This document shows positions 8,182-18,832 of a stretch of DNA of 64,000 bases, piece after piece. A program made the position numbers and the translations under genes. The notes beneath the pieces were generated by a model. The model was not told the origin of the DNA. It made no database searches and worked only from the letters and a program-made list of their open reading frames with translations. The stretch is taken from NCBI RefSeq assembly GCF_005938125.1, contig NZ_VCQN01000002.1, positions 496,001-560,000 on the forward strand. The letters are read 5' to 3'. The number at the start of each line of letters is the position of its first letter. The first letter of the stretch is position 1. The DNA is from Bacillus sp. BHET2. Its GTDB lineage: Bacteria > Bacillota > Bacilli > Bacillales > Bacillaceae_B.

Positions 8182-8784
8182 ATGGCTCGATATACTGGCC
8201 CAAGCTGGAAATTATCTCGTCGTCTTGGAATCTCTCTAAGCGGAACGGGTAAAGAATTAGAAAAGCGTCCTTACGCTCCTGGACAACATGGTCCTAACCA
8301 ACGTAAAAAAATCTCTGAATATGGTTTACAACTTCAAGAGAAGCAAAAACTTCGTCACATGTACGGAGTAACTGAGCGTCAATTCCGTAACCTATTTGAC
8401 CAAGCTGGCAAATTACAAGGTAAACACGGTGAAAACTTCATGGCGCTACTTGAGTGCCGCCTGGATAACGTTGTTTATCGTTTAGGTTTAGCTCGTACTC
8501 GTCGTCAAGCACGTCAACTTGTTAACCACGGTCACGTTACAGTGAACGGATCTCGTGTAGATATCCCTTCATTCCGCGTACTACCTGGTCAAACAATCTC
8601 AGTTCGTGAAAAATCAAACAACCTTGACATCATCAAAGAAGCGATGGAAGTGAACAGCTTTGTTCCTGAATTCCTAACTTTCGATGCTGACAAATTAGAA
8701 GGTACATTCACACGCGTTCCTGAACGTTCTGAATTACCAGCTGAAATTAACGAAGCTCTTATCGTTGAGTTCTACTCTCGTTAA
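8182..8784 (+). CDS. rpsD: 30S ribosomal protein S4
   Basis: A 200-residue primary 16S rRNA-binding protein of the small subunit. [16 protein letters not shown] at the start and the S4 RNA-binding domain ([28 protein letters not shown], residues 93-120) are typical. The ATG at 8182 follows AAAGGAGGAG by 6 nt; an upstream in-frame ATG lies in the leader and lacks a site. Codon use is rich in preferred codons, as expected for a highly expressed gene. The protein lacks the zinc-binding cysteines of the alternative S4 form. It is a single-gene unit with its own promoter, regulatory leader and terminator. Confidence 0.98.
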   Translation: MARYTGPSWKLSRRLGISLSGTGKELEKRPYAPGQHGPNQRKKISEYGLQLQEKQKLRHMYGVTERQFRNLFDQAGKLQGKHGENFMALLECRLDNVVYRLGLARTRRQARQLVNHGHVTVNGSRVDIPSFRVLPGQTISVREKSNNLDIIKEAMEVNSFVPEFLTFDADKLEGTFTRVPERSELPAEINEALIVEFYSR

Positions 8785-8796
8785 TCTTTGTAAGAG

Positions 8797-8829
8797 AAAC
8801 ACTGTCCATTTTATGGGCAGTGTTTTTTT
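8797..8829 (+). terminator. Terminator after rpsD
   Basis: Perfect 11-bp stem aaacactgtcc / gggcagtgttt (one G-T pair) followed by a T-run, 12 nt past the stop. Confidence 0.92.
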
Positions 8830-8950
8830 ATGTATTTTTGCCCGTACTGAAGCGATTTTGCCTGATATATAGTTTCTTTGAAAGGATTTTCTGTCCAATG
8901 ATGGATTGGGTCTTGGCTTGGGAGCAGTCACTCTAATGGTTTTACTAGTA

Positions 8951-9051
8951 TATGAGCAGGTTTTCTACATTTATGAGCAGGTTCTCGAAAATATGAGCCG
9001 GAATATTATTTTATGAGCCGAATTCCAGAAATATAAGCCAAAATGAAAATT
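8951..9051. repeat. 20-nt periodic intergenic array A (core tatgagc)
   Basis: The core tatgagc or its variant tataagc starts at 8951, 8972, 8992, 9012 and 9032, a spacing of 21, 20, 20 and 20 nt. The filler between cores is AT-rich and varies. The array sits between the convergent rpsD and tyrS genes and contains no ORF. Confidence 0.8.
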
Positions 9052-9125
9052 TTATCAAAATATCTTTATTCCCCTTCCTATTCGTCTCCCTGTATACCGA
9101 TTTCGTCCTACCCTTACAATCCTAC

Positions 9126-9176
9126 AAAAAAAAAAGCACGGTACCAGTTCCACAAAAAGAGAAACGGGTACCGCAC
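9126..9176 (-). terminator. Terminator after tyrS
   Basis: Stem gtgcggtaccc / ggtaccgtgc with a long T-run on the minus strand, 9 nt past the tyrS stop. Confidence 0.9.
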
Positions 9177-9184
9177 TACTTCTA

Positions 9185-10783
<1,599 letters not shown>

Positions 10784-10789
10784 CATTTC

Positions 10790-10817
10790 ACTATATAAGG
10801 GTTTTACCATATTCCAA
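10790..10817 (-). promoter_or_regulatory. Probable sigma-A promoter of tyrS
   Basis: On the minus strand TTGGAA (10812-10817) and TATAGT (10790-10795) are 16 bp apart, upstream of the T-box leader. Confidence 0.55.
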
Positions 10818-10891
10818 AATAATAGTCAACTAAACTCCATATAAAACTTCCTTTTGTTTGACTTTTTACGACAGCCTTCTTGTAAATATGC

Positions 10892-10914
10892 TATAATGGG
10901 AATGTTCTGGGGGG
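10892..10914 (+). promoter_or_regulatory. Minus-10 element and strong RBS of the PBP gene
   Basis: An extended -10, TGcTATAAT (10889-10897), is followed by a GGGGGG ribosome site at 10909-10914, so the 5' leader would be very short. No good -35 was found at standard spacing, which suits an extended -10 promoter. Confidence 0.6.
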
Positions 10915-10922
10915 AATGATAT

Positions 10923-13865
10923 ATGAAGGAAAAATGGACAAAATTACTCGAAAAACTAGATCCTGCAATCAGGTTCTTTTCCAATACTAGATTTCAAAAA
11001 CGAGCAAGAATTACATATGGTGTATTTTGGAACCTGTCTTTGATCCTGGTCGTAATATTCGTATTGGGATTTGCATTTGCAGGAGGAGTAGGAGCGGGAT
11101 ATTTCGCTTCTCTCGTTAAGGAAGAACCAATTCGTCCTTATGACCAAATGAAAAAGGACATATACAACTACGAAGAAACCTCACGTCTTTACTTCTCCGA
11201 TGATGTTTATCTCGGAAAACTTCGAACAGACCTTGAACGGGAAGAAGTGAAGCTTGAAGATATCTCGAAAGATCTGCGGAATGCAGTTATTGCCACGGAA
11301 GATGAATACTTCAACGAACATAACGGCGTCGTGCCGAAAGCCATCATGCGTGCCGTACTTCAGGAATTTACGAATTCATCAACACAATCAGGTGGAAGTA
11401 CACTCACTCAACAACTGATTAAAAATCAGATCCTTACGAATGAAGTTTCATTTGAGAGAAAAGCAAAGGAAATTCTCCTAGCCCTTCGCTTAGAACGTTT
11501 TTTTGATAAGGATGAAATATTGGAAGCCTATCTTAATGTCGCGACCTTAGGACGAAATTCATCAGGTCAGAACATTGCAGGTGTTCAATCTGCTGCACGG
11601 GGCATATTCGGGGTAGATGCCAAAGACCTGTCCTTACCTCAATCCGCTTTCATTGCAGGACTTCCGCAAGCTCCCTTCTCATACACACCTTTCAAGAACA
11701 ATGGTGAAGTGAAGGAGAACCTGGAAGCGGGGATGAGCCGTAAAAATACGGTCCTCTACCGGATGCACCGGGAAGGATATATAACGAAGAAGCAATATGA
11801 CGATGCCGTCGCTTATGACATTTCAAAGGATTTTGTCAAACCTAAGCCATCACCTCAGGAACAATATCCATGGCTGACTGCTGAACTTGAAAGCAGAGCA
11901 GTGGATATCCTTAAGAATGTACTGGCTAAGAAAGATGGATACTCAGAACAGGATCTAAAAAATAATGATGAGCTTGAAGACAAGTATCGAACTCTGGCTG
12001 ACCGTAATGTTCGCCAAAGCGGCTACGAAATTCACTCTACCATTAATAAAAAGATTTATGATCAAATGCAAAAGACCAAAGATGCCTATGAAATGTACGG
12101 TCCTACGAAAACAAATACGGTAACGGACCCGGATACAGGTGAAGAAGTTGAAGTTCCGCAGCCTGTCCAGGTAGGTGCCATCATGATCGAAAATAAAACA
12201 GGTCGCATCATCAGCTTCATCGGCGGCCGTGATTTCAAAACTGAACAGATTAACCATGCCACTCAGTCACTAAGGTCAAACGGTTCGACCATGAAGCCAT
12301 TGCTTGCATATGCGCCTGCACTGGAATACGGCTATATTTCACCAGGATCACCTATTCCTGATGTCGCTGTGAACATCAATGGTTGGACACCGGAAAACTA
12401 TTCGTTACGTGAACGTGGGCTATTCCCTGCAAGATTTGCCCTTGCAGAGTCATTGAACATTCCTGCTGTTCGAACATATGCGAATATCTATAACAAGAAT
12501 CCATTTAAAGAGTTTCTGTTGAAAATGGGCTTCACCTCCCTTTCAAGCAGATATGACAATAACCTGTCCCTTACACTTGGAGCAACGACGACGGGTGTGA
12601 CAGTTGAAGAAAATGTCAATGCTTACACTACCTTTGCAAATGGAGGTAAGTTCATCGATGCTTTCATGATCGATAAGATTGTTGAAAAGGATGGAACCGT
12701 CGTCTATGAGCATAAAGTAGATCCAGTGGATGTATTCAGTCCGCAAACGGCATACTTAACGATCGATATGATGAGGGATACCCTCGATCATTCGTTAGGG
12801 ACTGGACGCTACGCGAAGACCTTCTTGAATTTCAGTTCGGACTGGGCCGGAAAATCCGGAACGAGTCAGGACTATAAAGATCACTGGTTTGTTGCAACTA
12901 ATCCGAGCATAACATTCGGAACATGGTTCGGTTACGACACCCCTTCTTCATTGAATACTGCTGCATCCCGTGCTCAGTATGGACATTATGGATTACGTAA
13001 CATCCGTTTATGGTCTTATCTACTGAATGACACGAGAGATCTGGCGCCGGAATTGATCGACCCTGATGCACAATTCCAACAGCCCGAAGGAATTGTAAGA
13101 AGATCCTTCTGTTCCATATCCGGATTGCTTCCATCAGAAGCCTGCAGTCAGGCCGGCTTAGTGAAGAGCGATTTATTCAACGCGAAATATGTCCCAACCA
13201 AAACGGACGACAGCTTACTGATGAGCCGGTACGTAATGGTTAACGGCAAGAAATATTTAGCTTTACCTAATACACCGCAAGAATTTTCACAACCGGGTGT
13301 CATCTTAAATCCCGATTTTGTGAAAAATATCTTCGGTGCAGTTCCTGGAAATCCAGACAAACTCATTCCAGAAGGCGATGAACGATTTAAAAATGTTCTC
13401 ATCGCAGAAAACAAGATTTCCGATGACGGAGCTGCTCCTGGAACCGTCAATGCTAGCGGAAATGGCAACAAGATCACTTGGACACCTTCTGCAAGCAGTG
13501 ATGTAGTCGGCTACCGCGTGTACAAAACGTCAGGAGGCAAAGTCGGTAGCGTGAAGTCAGGCGCAAATTATACAGTATCGGTCGGAAATGGCGATTTCTA
13601 CGTGGTTGCAGTTGATGTAGCCGGTAAAGAGTCTGCCCGTTCCAATACTGTGCAAATTGGAAAGCCTGAACCGAAACCGGAACCACCAAAGCCAAAACCT
13701 GAAAAACCAGAACCAAAACCACCAGGGGATAAACCGACTGATCCTCCACCAAAGCCAGACAAACCAGAACCGCCACCACCTGCAGACAATGGTGGTGGTG
13801 ACGGCGGCGGTGACGGAGGAACTGAACCACCTACTGAACCGGATCCACCTGCTGAGCAGAACTAA
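10923..13865 (+). CDS. Class A penicillin-binding protein (transglycosylase-transpeptidase)
   Basis: A 980-residue bifunctional peptidoglycan synthase anchored by one N-terminal membrane segment (about residues 38-62). The glycosyltransferase domain (residues 85-260) shows ATEDEYFNEHNG and GGSTLTQQLIKN. The transpeptidase has STMK near residue 455 (catalytic Ser), SLN near 509 and KSGTS near 643. A fibronectin III-like domain (about 855-915) and a tail rich in Pro, Lys, Glu and Gly follow, outside the membrane. B. subtilis lacks a PBP at this point between tyrS and acsA. It polymerises and cross-links glycan strands; which PBP paralogue it equals cannot be told here. Confidence 0.92.
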   Translation: MKEKWTKLLEKLDPAIRFFSNTRFQKRARITYGVFWNLSLILVVIFVLGFAFAGGVGAGYFASLVKEEPIRPYDQMKKDIYNYEETSRLYFSDDVYLGKLRTDLEREEVKLEDISKDLRNAVIATEDEYFNEHNGVVPKAIMRAVLQEFTNSSTQSGGSTLTQQLIKNQILTNEVSFERKAKEILLALRLERFFDKDEILEAYLNVATLGRNSSGQNIAGVQSAARGIFGVDAKDLSLPQSAFIAGLPQAPFSYTPFKNNGEVKENLEAGMSRKNTVLYRMHREGYITKKQYDDAVAYDISKDFVKPKPSPQEQYPWLTAELESRAVDILKNVLAKKDGYSEQDLKNNDELEDKYRTLADRNVRQSGYEIHSTINKKIYDQMQKTKDAYEMYGPTKTNTVTDPDTGEEVEVPQPVQVGAIMIENKTGRIISFIGGRDFKTEQINHATQSLRSNGSTMKPLLAYAPALEYGYISPGSPIPDVAVNINGWTPENYSLRERGLFPARFALAESLNIPAVRTYANIYNKNPFKEFLLKMGFTSLSSRYDNNLSLTLGATTTGVTVEENVNAYTTFANGGKFIDAFMIDKIVEKDGTVVYEHKVDPVDVFSPQTAYLTIDMMRDTLDHSLGTGRYAKTFLNFSSDWAGKSGTSQDYKDHWFVATNPSITFGTWFGYDTPSSLNTAASRAQYGHYGLRNIRLWSYLLNDTRDLAPELIDPDAQFQQPEGIVRRSFCSISGLLPSEACSQAGLVKSDLFNAKYVPTKTDDSLLMSRYVMVNGKKYLALPNTPQEFSQPGVILNPDFVKNIFGAVPGNPDKLIPEGDERFKNVLIAENKISDDGAAPGTVNASGNGNKITWTPSASSDVVGYRVYKTSGGKVGSVKSGANYTVSVGNGDFYVVAVDVAGKESARSNTVQIGKPEPKPEPPKPKPEKPEPKPPGDKPTDPPPKPDKPEPPPPADNGGGDGGGDGGTEPPTEPDPPAEQN

Positions 13866-13876
13866 ATAGTGATTTT

Positions 13877-13912
13877 GAACGAGGGAGAGTGTTTACTTTC
13901 CCTCGTTTTTTA
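13877..13912 (+). terminator. Terminator after the PBP gene
   Basis: Stem aacgaggga / tccctcgtt followed by tttttat, 12 nt past the stop. Confidence 0.9.
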
Positions 13913-13994
13913 TTTGTGGATGTGGTTATGTGATAGTGATTGGGGCGAACGGGTACGGATTTGCGGGCGGAGTGATTACATACCGATTCTGGGA

Positions 13995-14074
13995 TTTATC
14001 TGCCAAATTTTTGATTTATCTGCCATAAATTTAGTTTATCTTCCCTTTTTTATTTTTATCTGCCATTCTACCTA
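13995..14074. repeat. 20-nt periodic intergenic array B (core tttatctgcc)
   Basis: The core tttatctgcc, or tttatcttcc in the third unit, starts at 13995, 14015, 14035 and 14055, an exact period of 20 nt. It lies between the convergent PBP and acsA genes. On the minus strand one unit reads ggcagataaatcccagaatc, whose second half resembles fillers in arrays A, C and E. Confidence 0.8.
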
Positions 14075-14136
14075 AATCGACAATTTTCGCCACAACCATT
14101 CAACCCACACAACAACACCACACCCCTCCCTCAAAC

Positions 14137-14166
14137 GAAAAAAAAACCCCCGCCAAGCGGAGGTTC
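14137..14166 (-). terminator. Terminator after acsA
   Basis: GC-rich stem aacctccgc / gcgggggtt with a run of nine T on the minus strand, 10 nt past the stop. Confidence 0.88.
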
Positions 14167-14175
14167 TTCCATCTA

Positions 14176-15894
14176 TTAATCTTCCATTGTGCTTAAGTCA
14201 CCTGTCGGCAAGTCTAACTCCCACGCCTTCAGTACCCGTCGCATGATTTTTCCACTGCGGGTTTTTGGCAGCTTGTCGCGGAATTCGATTTCCCTAGGGG
14301 CAGCATGGGCAGCCAGCCCTTTTTTCACGAATTGGCGAATTTCTTCCTTAAGTTCATCTGTTACTTCGTATCCATCACGAAGGGAGATGAACGCTTTGAT
14401 GATTTCACCACGAACAGGATCTGGCTTCCCGATCACTCCTGCCTCTGCAACGGCAGGGTGCTCTACAAGCTTACTCTCCACTTCGAAAGGTCCTACCCTT
14501 TCTCCTGATGTCATGATGACATCATCGATACGCCCCTGGAACCAGAAGTATCCATCTTCATCCATGTAGGCAGAGTCTCCGGATACATACCAATCACCCG
14601 GCATAAAGTATGAATCATACTTCTCGGGGTTATTCCAGATTTGGTTCATCATCGATGGCCAGCCTTTTTTAATGGCTAAGTTCCCCATTCGGTACGGCGG
14701 CACTTCATTCCCTTGATCATCGACGATCGCTGCCTGCACTCCAGGGAAAGGTTTCCCCATGGAGCCTGGTTTAATTTCCAAGCTTGGATAGTTACAGATT
14801 AATTGTCCACCAGTCTCGGTCATCCACCATGTATCATGGATGCGGAGGTTAAATACCTTCATTCCCCATCGTACGACTTCCGGATTCAACGGTTCACCTA
14901 CGCTTAGTATATGGCGCAGTGAGCTTAAGTCAAACCGTTTCACTACTTCGTCTCCGGCACCCATTAACATCCTGAACGCCGTTGGTGCACTATACCAAAC
15001 CGTTACACCGTAGTCTTCAATCGTTTTGTACCAGTTTTCCGGTTTAAAGCGTCCCCCCACAATGACATTGGAGGCACCTGTCAGCCACGGACCGAAGATT
15101 CCATAGGAAGTCCCTGTCACCCAGCCTGGATCCGCTGTACACCAATATACATCCTCTTCCTGGAGGTCGAGTACCCACTTAGACGTTTGATAATGTTGAA
15201 TCATCGCATTATGGACGTGTAGTACCCCTTTAGGCTTTCCAGTCGAGCCTGAAGTATAATGAAGAATCAACCCATCATTTCGGTCCACCCATTCGACAGC
15301 CAGCTTATCACTTGCTTCCGCAAATTTAGACATAAAGTCCACATGTACATCGTCTTCTTGAATCTCTTCTCCTATTAAGAACACATGCTTTAGATTTGGA
15401 AGTTCACTGACTGGAACTCTCTTCAACAATTCTGGAGTCGTGATCAGCACCTTTGCTTCACTATCCTCTAACCGGTCACGAACCGCTCCCTCCATGAATG
15501 CTTCAAATAAAGGACCCACGATGGCTCCAAGCTTAATCGCGCCTAAGACGGAGAAATATAATTCCGGTGATCTTGGCATGAAGATAAACACACGGTCACC
15601 TTTTTCCACATCTCCAAAACGCTTTAATACATTTCCTGCTTTGTTCGACATCTTCTTCATATCAGAGTACGTATATTTTTCATCACGTTCTGCATCTCGG
15701 TAATAAAGAGCGACTTTATTTTTCCTGAAAGATACTGCGTGTCGATCAATCGCTTCGTGTGCCAGATTGACGCGACCTGTTTCCGCCCATGAAAATTCTT
15801 TTTCAGCATCCTTCCAATCGAATGACGCATAGGTCTTTTCATAGCTTTCAAGATTATAGTTTCCCTTGGTTACTGGTAACGCTTCCACTTTCAT
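14176..15894 (-). CDS. acsA: Acetyl-CoA synthetase
   Basis: An AMP-forming acetate-CoA ligase of 572 residues that turns acetate, ATP and CoA into acetyl-CoA. The adenylation motif YTSGSTGKPKG (near residue 235), TETGG near 345, SGDSAYMDEDGYFWFQGRIDD near 430 and the C-terminal PKTRSGKIMRR are intact. The lysine in the last motif is the known target of reversible acetylation by AcuA and AcuC. The second ATG is used because AAGGGGG sits 9 nt before it; the first ATG abuts that site. The promoter at 15931 and a cre-like site toward acuA indicate catabolite control. Confidence 0.97.
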   Translation of the reverse strand: MKVEALPVTKGNYNLESYEKTYASFDWKDAEKEFSWAETGRVNLAHEAIDRHAVSFRKNKVALYYRDAERDEKYTYSDMKKMSNKAGNVLKRFGDVEKGDRVFIFMPRSPELYFSVLGAIKLGAIVGPLFEAFMEGAVRDRLEDSEAKVLITTPELLKRVPVSELPNLKHVFLIGEEIQEDDVHVDFMSKFAEASDKLAVEWVDRNDGLILHYTSGSTGKPKGVLHVHNAMIQHYQTSKWVLDLQEEDVYWCTADPGWVTGTSYGIFGPWLTGASNVIVGGRFKPENWYKTIEDYGVTVWYSAPTAFRMLMGAGDEVVKRFDLSSLRHILSVGEPLNPEVVRWGMKVFNLRIHDTWWMTETGGQLICNYPSLEIKPGSMGKPFPGVQAAIVDDQGNEVPPYRMGNLAIKKGWPSMMNQIWNNPEKYDSYFMPGDWYVSGDSAYMDEDGYFWFQGRIDDVIMTSGERVGPFEVESKLVEHPAVAEAGVIGKPDPVRGEIIKAFISLRDGYEVTDELKEEIRQFVKKGLAAHAAPREIEFRDKLPKTRSGKIMRRVLKAWELDLPTGDLSTMED

Positions 15895-15930
15895 ATACCG
15901 CATCCCCCTTATGTAAGAAATTACAATCTT

Positions 15931-15959
15931 ATTATAGTATAAATTAAATATTTTCTCAA
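15931..15959 (-). promoter_or_regulatory. Sigma-A promoter of acsA
   Basis: TTGAGA (15954-15959) and TATAAT (15931-15936) on the minus strand are separated by 17 bp, about 37 nt before the start codon. Confidence 0.85.
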
Positions 15960-16078
15960 TTTTTTAAAAAATCTGCCATAATGTCCGCTCTAGTGATTTT
16001 GCCTCAAACCCCTCAAGAATGCTACTCCCCATCGATATTTCAAAATAATATTCACCTCCTAAACGTCTGAAAATTTCG

Positions 16079-16092
16079 TGAAAGCGCTCTAC
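16079..16092 (+). promoter_or_regulatory. cre-like CcpA site between acsA and acuA
   Basis: TGAAAGCGCTCTAC matches the cre consensus at 12 of 14 positions. It overlaps the expected -35 region of the acuA promoter. A cre in the same intergenic region is known in B. subtilis. Confidence 0.65.
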
Positions 16093-16108
16093 ATTTTTCG
16101 ATTTCATG

Positions 16109-16114
16109 TATAAT
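16109..16114 (+). promoter_or_regulatory. Minus-10 box of acuABC
   Basis: TATAAT, with TG just upstream in atgTATAAT, lies 32 nt before the acuA start. The -35 region is weak and lies inside the cre-like site. Confidence 0.6.
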
Positions 16115-16146
16115 GGACTAGAGGAATATCTTTAGGTGGTGTCCAG

Positions 16147-16779
16147 ATGAAATTGAAAAAAACCTATAATGCAACAGAATTAAAAACAGCAAAAGGCAAC
16201 ATCATTATTGAAGGTCCCATTTCGGCAGAGGAACTAGCGCGCCATGATTTTCATGAGGATTTGGTTGCTTTCAGACCTCCTGCCCAGCAGCATAAAGCGC
16301 TGGTTGAAATCGCTCGTTTACCAGAAGGACGTATCCTGATTGCTAGAGACAATCATACAATTGTCGGATACGTTACATACTTATATCCCGATCCTCTCGA
16401 ACGGTGGTCCAAAGGGAAAATGGAGAATCTCATCGAGCTTGGGGCAATCGAGGTCATTCCTAAATTCCGCGGGGCGGCAGTCGGGAAAAATCTATTAAAA
16501 GTATCCATGATGGATGATCATATGGAAGACTTCATTGTCATTACGACCGAATATTATTGGCACTGGGATCTAAAGGGAACCGGGCTGAACGTATGGGAAT
16601 ATCGGAAAGTGATGGAGAAAATGATGAACGCCGGCGGGTTAGAATATTATGCTACGGATGACCCTGAAATCAGTTCCCATCCAGCCAATTGTTTAATGGC
16701 AAGAATAGGGAAACGAGTGGATGCAGATTCCATTCAACGATTCGATCAACTTCGATTTATGAATCGTTTCATGTATTAA
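16147..16779 (+). CDS. acuA: GNAT acetyltransferase AcuA, AcsA-modifying
   Basis: A 210-residue GNAT-fold protein that acetylates the active-site lysine of AcsA and so switches the enzyme off. The acetyl-CoA binding region is visible around residues 75-130 (IVGYVTYLYPDPLERW, then LGAIEVIPKFRGAAVGKNLLKVSM, with the GNAT R/Q-x-x-G-x-G/A type loop RGAAVG). The ATG follows TTAGGTGG. It is the first gene of acuABC and divergent from its target gene acsA, with a gap of 35 nt to acuB. Length and order match B. subtilis. Confidence 0.95.
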   Translation: MKLKKTYNATELKTAKGNIIIEGPISAEELARHDFHEDLVAFRPPAQQHKALVEIARLPEGRILIARDNHTIVGYVTYLYPDPLERWSKGKMENLIELGAIEVIPKFRGAAVGKNLLKVSMMDDHMEDFIVITTEYYWHWDLKGTGLNVWEYRKVMEKMMNAGGLEYYATDDPEISSHPANCLMARIGKRVDADSIQRFDQLRFMNRFMY

Positions 16780-16814
16780 CGGATTTCTGACAGTTTTCTA
16801 AAGGGGTGGAGAAC

Positions 16815-17462
16815 ATGATTGTGGAAGAGATAATGAAAACGAAAATCGAAACACTGAAAGCAGACGATTCAATTGAATCAGCGATAAAGCTAATGAGGGA
16901 AAAAAAGATCAAGCATATACCGATTACCAATGATGAGATGGAGGTTGTTGGCATCGTGAGTGACCGGGATGTGAAGGACGGTACGCCTTCGATTTTCCAT
17001 GAGGGGACAAATCCTTCCGAGTTACAAAATCCTCTGAAATTCATTATGAAGACGGAAGTGATTACCGGTCATCCACTTGATTTCGTTGAAGAAGTCGCAG
17101 CTCTCTTTTACGAGCATCATATCAGCTGCCTTCCAATCCTGAAGGAAAAGAAGCTGGTTGGCATCATCACGGAAACAGACCTTTTGTATACACTCATTCA
17201 ATTAACCGGAGCACACCAGCCCGGTTCACAGATTGAAGTGAAAGTTCCCCATAAGGCAGGAATCCTCTATGAGGTAGCAGGAATCATTAGACGGAATAAC
17301 TCGAATATCCAAAGTGTCCTCGTCTATCCCGATAAAAAGGATGAAATGTATAAAATCCTCGTTTTCCGTGTCAGGACGATGAACCCGATGAATGTTATCG
17401 ATGACCTGAAGAAAGAAGGATATGACGTGTTATGGCCAAACATGCCAGGAATTTCATCATGA
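16815..17462 (+). CDS. acuB: CBS-ACT domain protein AcuB
   Basis: A 215-residue cytosolic protein with two CBS domains (about residues 1-58 and 78-135, each with the VGIVSDRDV or VGIITETDL type ending) and a C-terminal ACT domain (about 143-205, VPHKAGILYEVAGIIRRNN). The pair suggests sensing of adenylates and a small molecule. Its exact part in acetate metabolism is unsettled. The ATG at 16815 follows AAAGGGGTGG at good spacing, whereas the in-frame GTG nine bases earlier overlaps that site. The stop overlaps the acuC start as ATGA, so the two are translationally coupled. Confidence 0.93.
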   Translation: MIVEEIMKTKIETLKADDSIESAIKLMREKKIKHIPITNDEMEVVGIVSDRDVKDGTPSIFHEGTNPSELQNPLKFIMKTEVITGHPLDFVEEVAALFYEHHISCLPILKEKKLVGIITETDLLYTLIQLTGAHQPGSQIEVKVPHKAGILYEVAGIIRRNNSNIQSVLVYPDKKDEMYKILVFRVRTMNPMNVIDDLKKEGYDVLWPNMPGISS

Positions 17463-18634
17463 CCAAAGACGCGGTCTTTATTTATTCAGACGAACTGCTA
17501 GGGTACCGGTTCTCTGATGACCATCCCTTCAATCAAACACGAATCACCCTGACGATGGACTTACTGAAAGAAGTGAATGCTCTGCAATCGGATGTAATCG
17601 TTCCACCTCGGATGGCTACAGACGAAGAGCTGTTTCTAAATCATGACCCTGCCTATGTAAACGCTGTCAAGCAAGCGAGTGTCGGCCAACTCGCTCCAGA
17701 TCGGGCTGAAGGGTTTGGAATCGGGACCGAAGATACCCCTATGTTTCAAGGGATGCATGACGCCAGCGCTTATTTAGTAGGTGGTACGTTAACGGCTGTG
17801 GACTACGTTATGACGGGAAAGGCGAAGCATGCCCTCCATTTGGGAGGTGGATTACATCACGGATTCAAAGGAAAAGCATCGGGCTTCTGTATATACAATG
17901 ATAGTTCAGTCGCCATTCGCTATTTACAGGAAAAGTATAATGCAAGGGTTCTTTATGTAGACACAGATGCCCATCACGGAGATGGGGTCCAGTGGTCCTT
18001 TTACGATGATCCCACTGTTTGTACCCTGTCCATTCATGAAACGGGAAGATATCTATTCCCTGGAACAGGTAATATCAATGAGCGCGGCCACGGGAAGGGC
18101 TATGGCTACTCATTTAATATCCCTCTTGATGCCTTTACAGAAGATGAATCCTGGCTCGAGGCGTATGAAACTTCCTTCAGGGAGGTCATTGAGTTCTTCA
18201 AGCCAGATGTCATTCTGACTCAAAATGGGGCGGATGCTCACTATTACGATCCACTTACCCACCTTTCTGCCACCATGAATATCTATCAGGAAATCCCCCG
18301 CATCGCTCACGAACTGGCTCATGAGTATTGCGATGGAAGATGGATTGCCGTTGGAGGTGGCGGATATGACATATGGAGAGTTGTCCCAAGGGCTTGGAGC
18401 ATGATTTGGATGCAGATGACAGGACAGGGCCACCTCGCCTCCATTTTCCCAGCAAATTGGACGAACCGTTGGCAGAGCAAAGCGGGTATCACCCTGCCAA
18501 CAGAATGGATGGATGCACCGGACATCTACAAGCCTATTCCGAGAAAAGGGGAAATCACGGAAAAGAACAAGCAAACCGTTGAGAAAGCCCTTTATTCCAT
18601 ACGTCAGCAATTGAGACAAAAGCCGTCAAGCTAA
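17459..18634 (+). CDS. acuC: Class I histone-deacetylase-like protein AcuC
   Basis: A 391-residue zinc deacetylase that removes the acetyl group from AcsA and reactivates it. Key motifs are LHLGGGLHHGFKGKASGFCIYND (paired His), VDTDAHHGDGVQ (zinc Asp and His) and NGADAHYYDPLTHL (second zinc Asp). The ATG lies in the ATGA overlap with acuB. An upstream start inside acuB is possible by frame but less likely. It works in opposition to AcuA. The unit ends in a 14-bp hairpin at 18684. Confidence 0.95.
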   Translation: MTKDAVFIYSDELLGYRFSDDHPFNQTRITLTMDLLKEVNALQSDVIVPPRMATDEELFLNHDPAYVNAVKQASVGQLAPDRAEGFGIGTEDTPMFQGMHDASAYLVGGTLTAVDYVMTGKAKHALHLGGGLHHGFKGKASGFCIYNDSSVAIRYLQEKYNARVLYVDTDAHHGDGVQWSFYDDPTVCTLSIHETGRYLFPGTGNINERGHGKGYGYSFNIPLDAFTEDESWLEAYETSFREVIEFFKPDVILTQNGADAHYYDPLTHLSATMNIYQEIPRIAHELAHEYCDGRWIAVGGGGYDIWRVVPRAWSMIWMQMTGQGHLASIFPANWTNRWQSKAGITLPTEWMDAPDIYKPIPRKGEITEKNKQTVEKALYSIRQQLRQKPSS

Positions 18635-18683
18635 TGCAAGACTTACAAATTTACAGTAGAAAAGAAAGAATGATAGAATGAGT

Positions 18684-18735
18684 GAGTGACAAGCCCATGG
18701 CATCTACATGTCATGGGCTTGTCACTTACTTTTTG
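18684..18735 (+). terminator. Terminator after acuC
   Basis: A perfect stem gtgacaagcccatg / catgggcttgtcac, loop of 12 nt, followed by ttactttttg. Confidence 0.88.
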
Positions 18736-18832
18736 ATTAAATTTACCTTTCAATTTGTTTACATAGCTTTCTATTAAAGGAAAATGTGCTAAACTCCTCC
18801 ATAATCTTCTAAGAAAAAGGATGTGTGAGGCA

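Noticed and set aside
13474-13830. Minus-strand ORFs opposite the PBP tail
   Set aside because: They mirror the Pro/Lys/Glu-rich low-complexity coding sequence and have no start signals.
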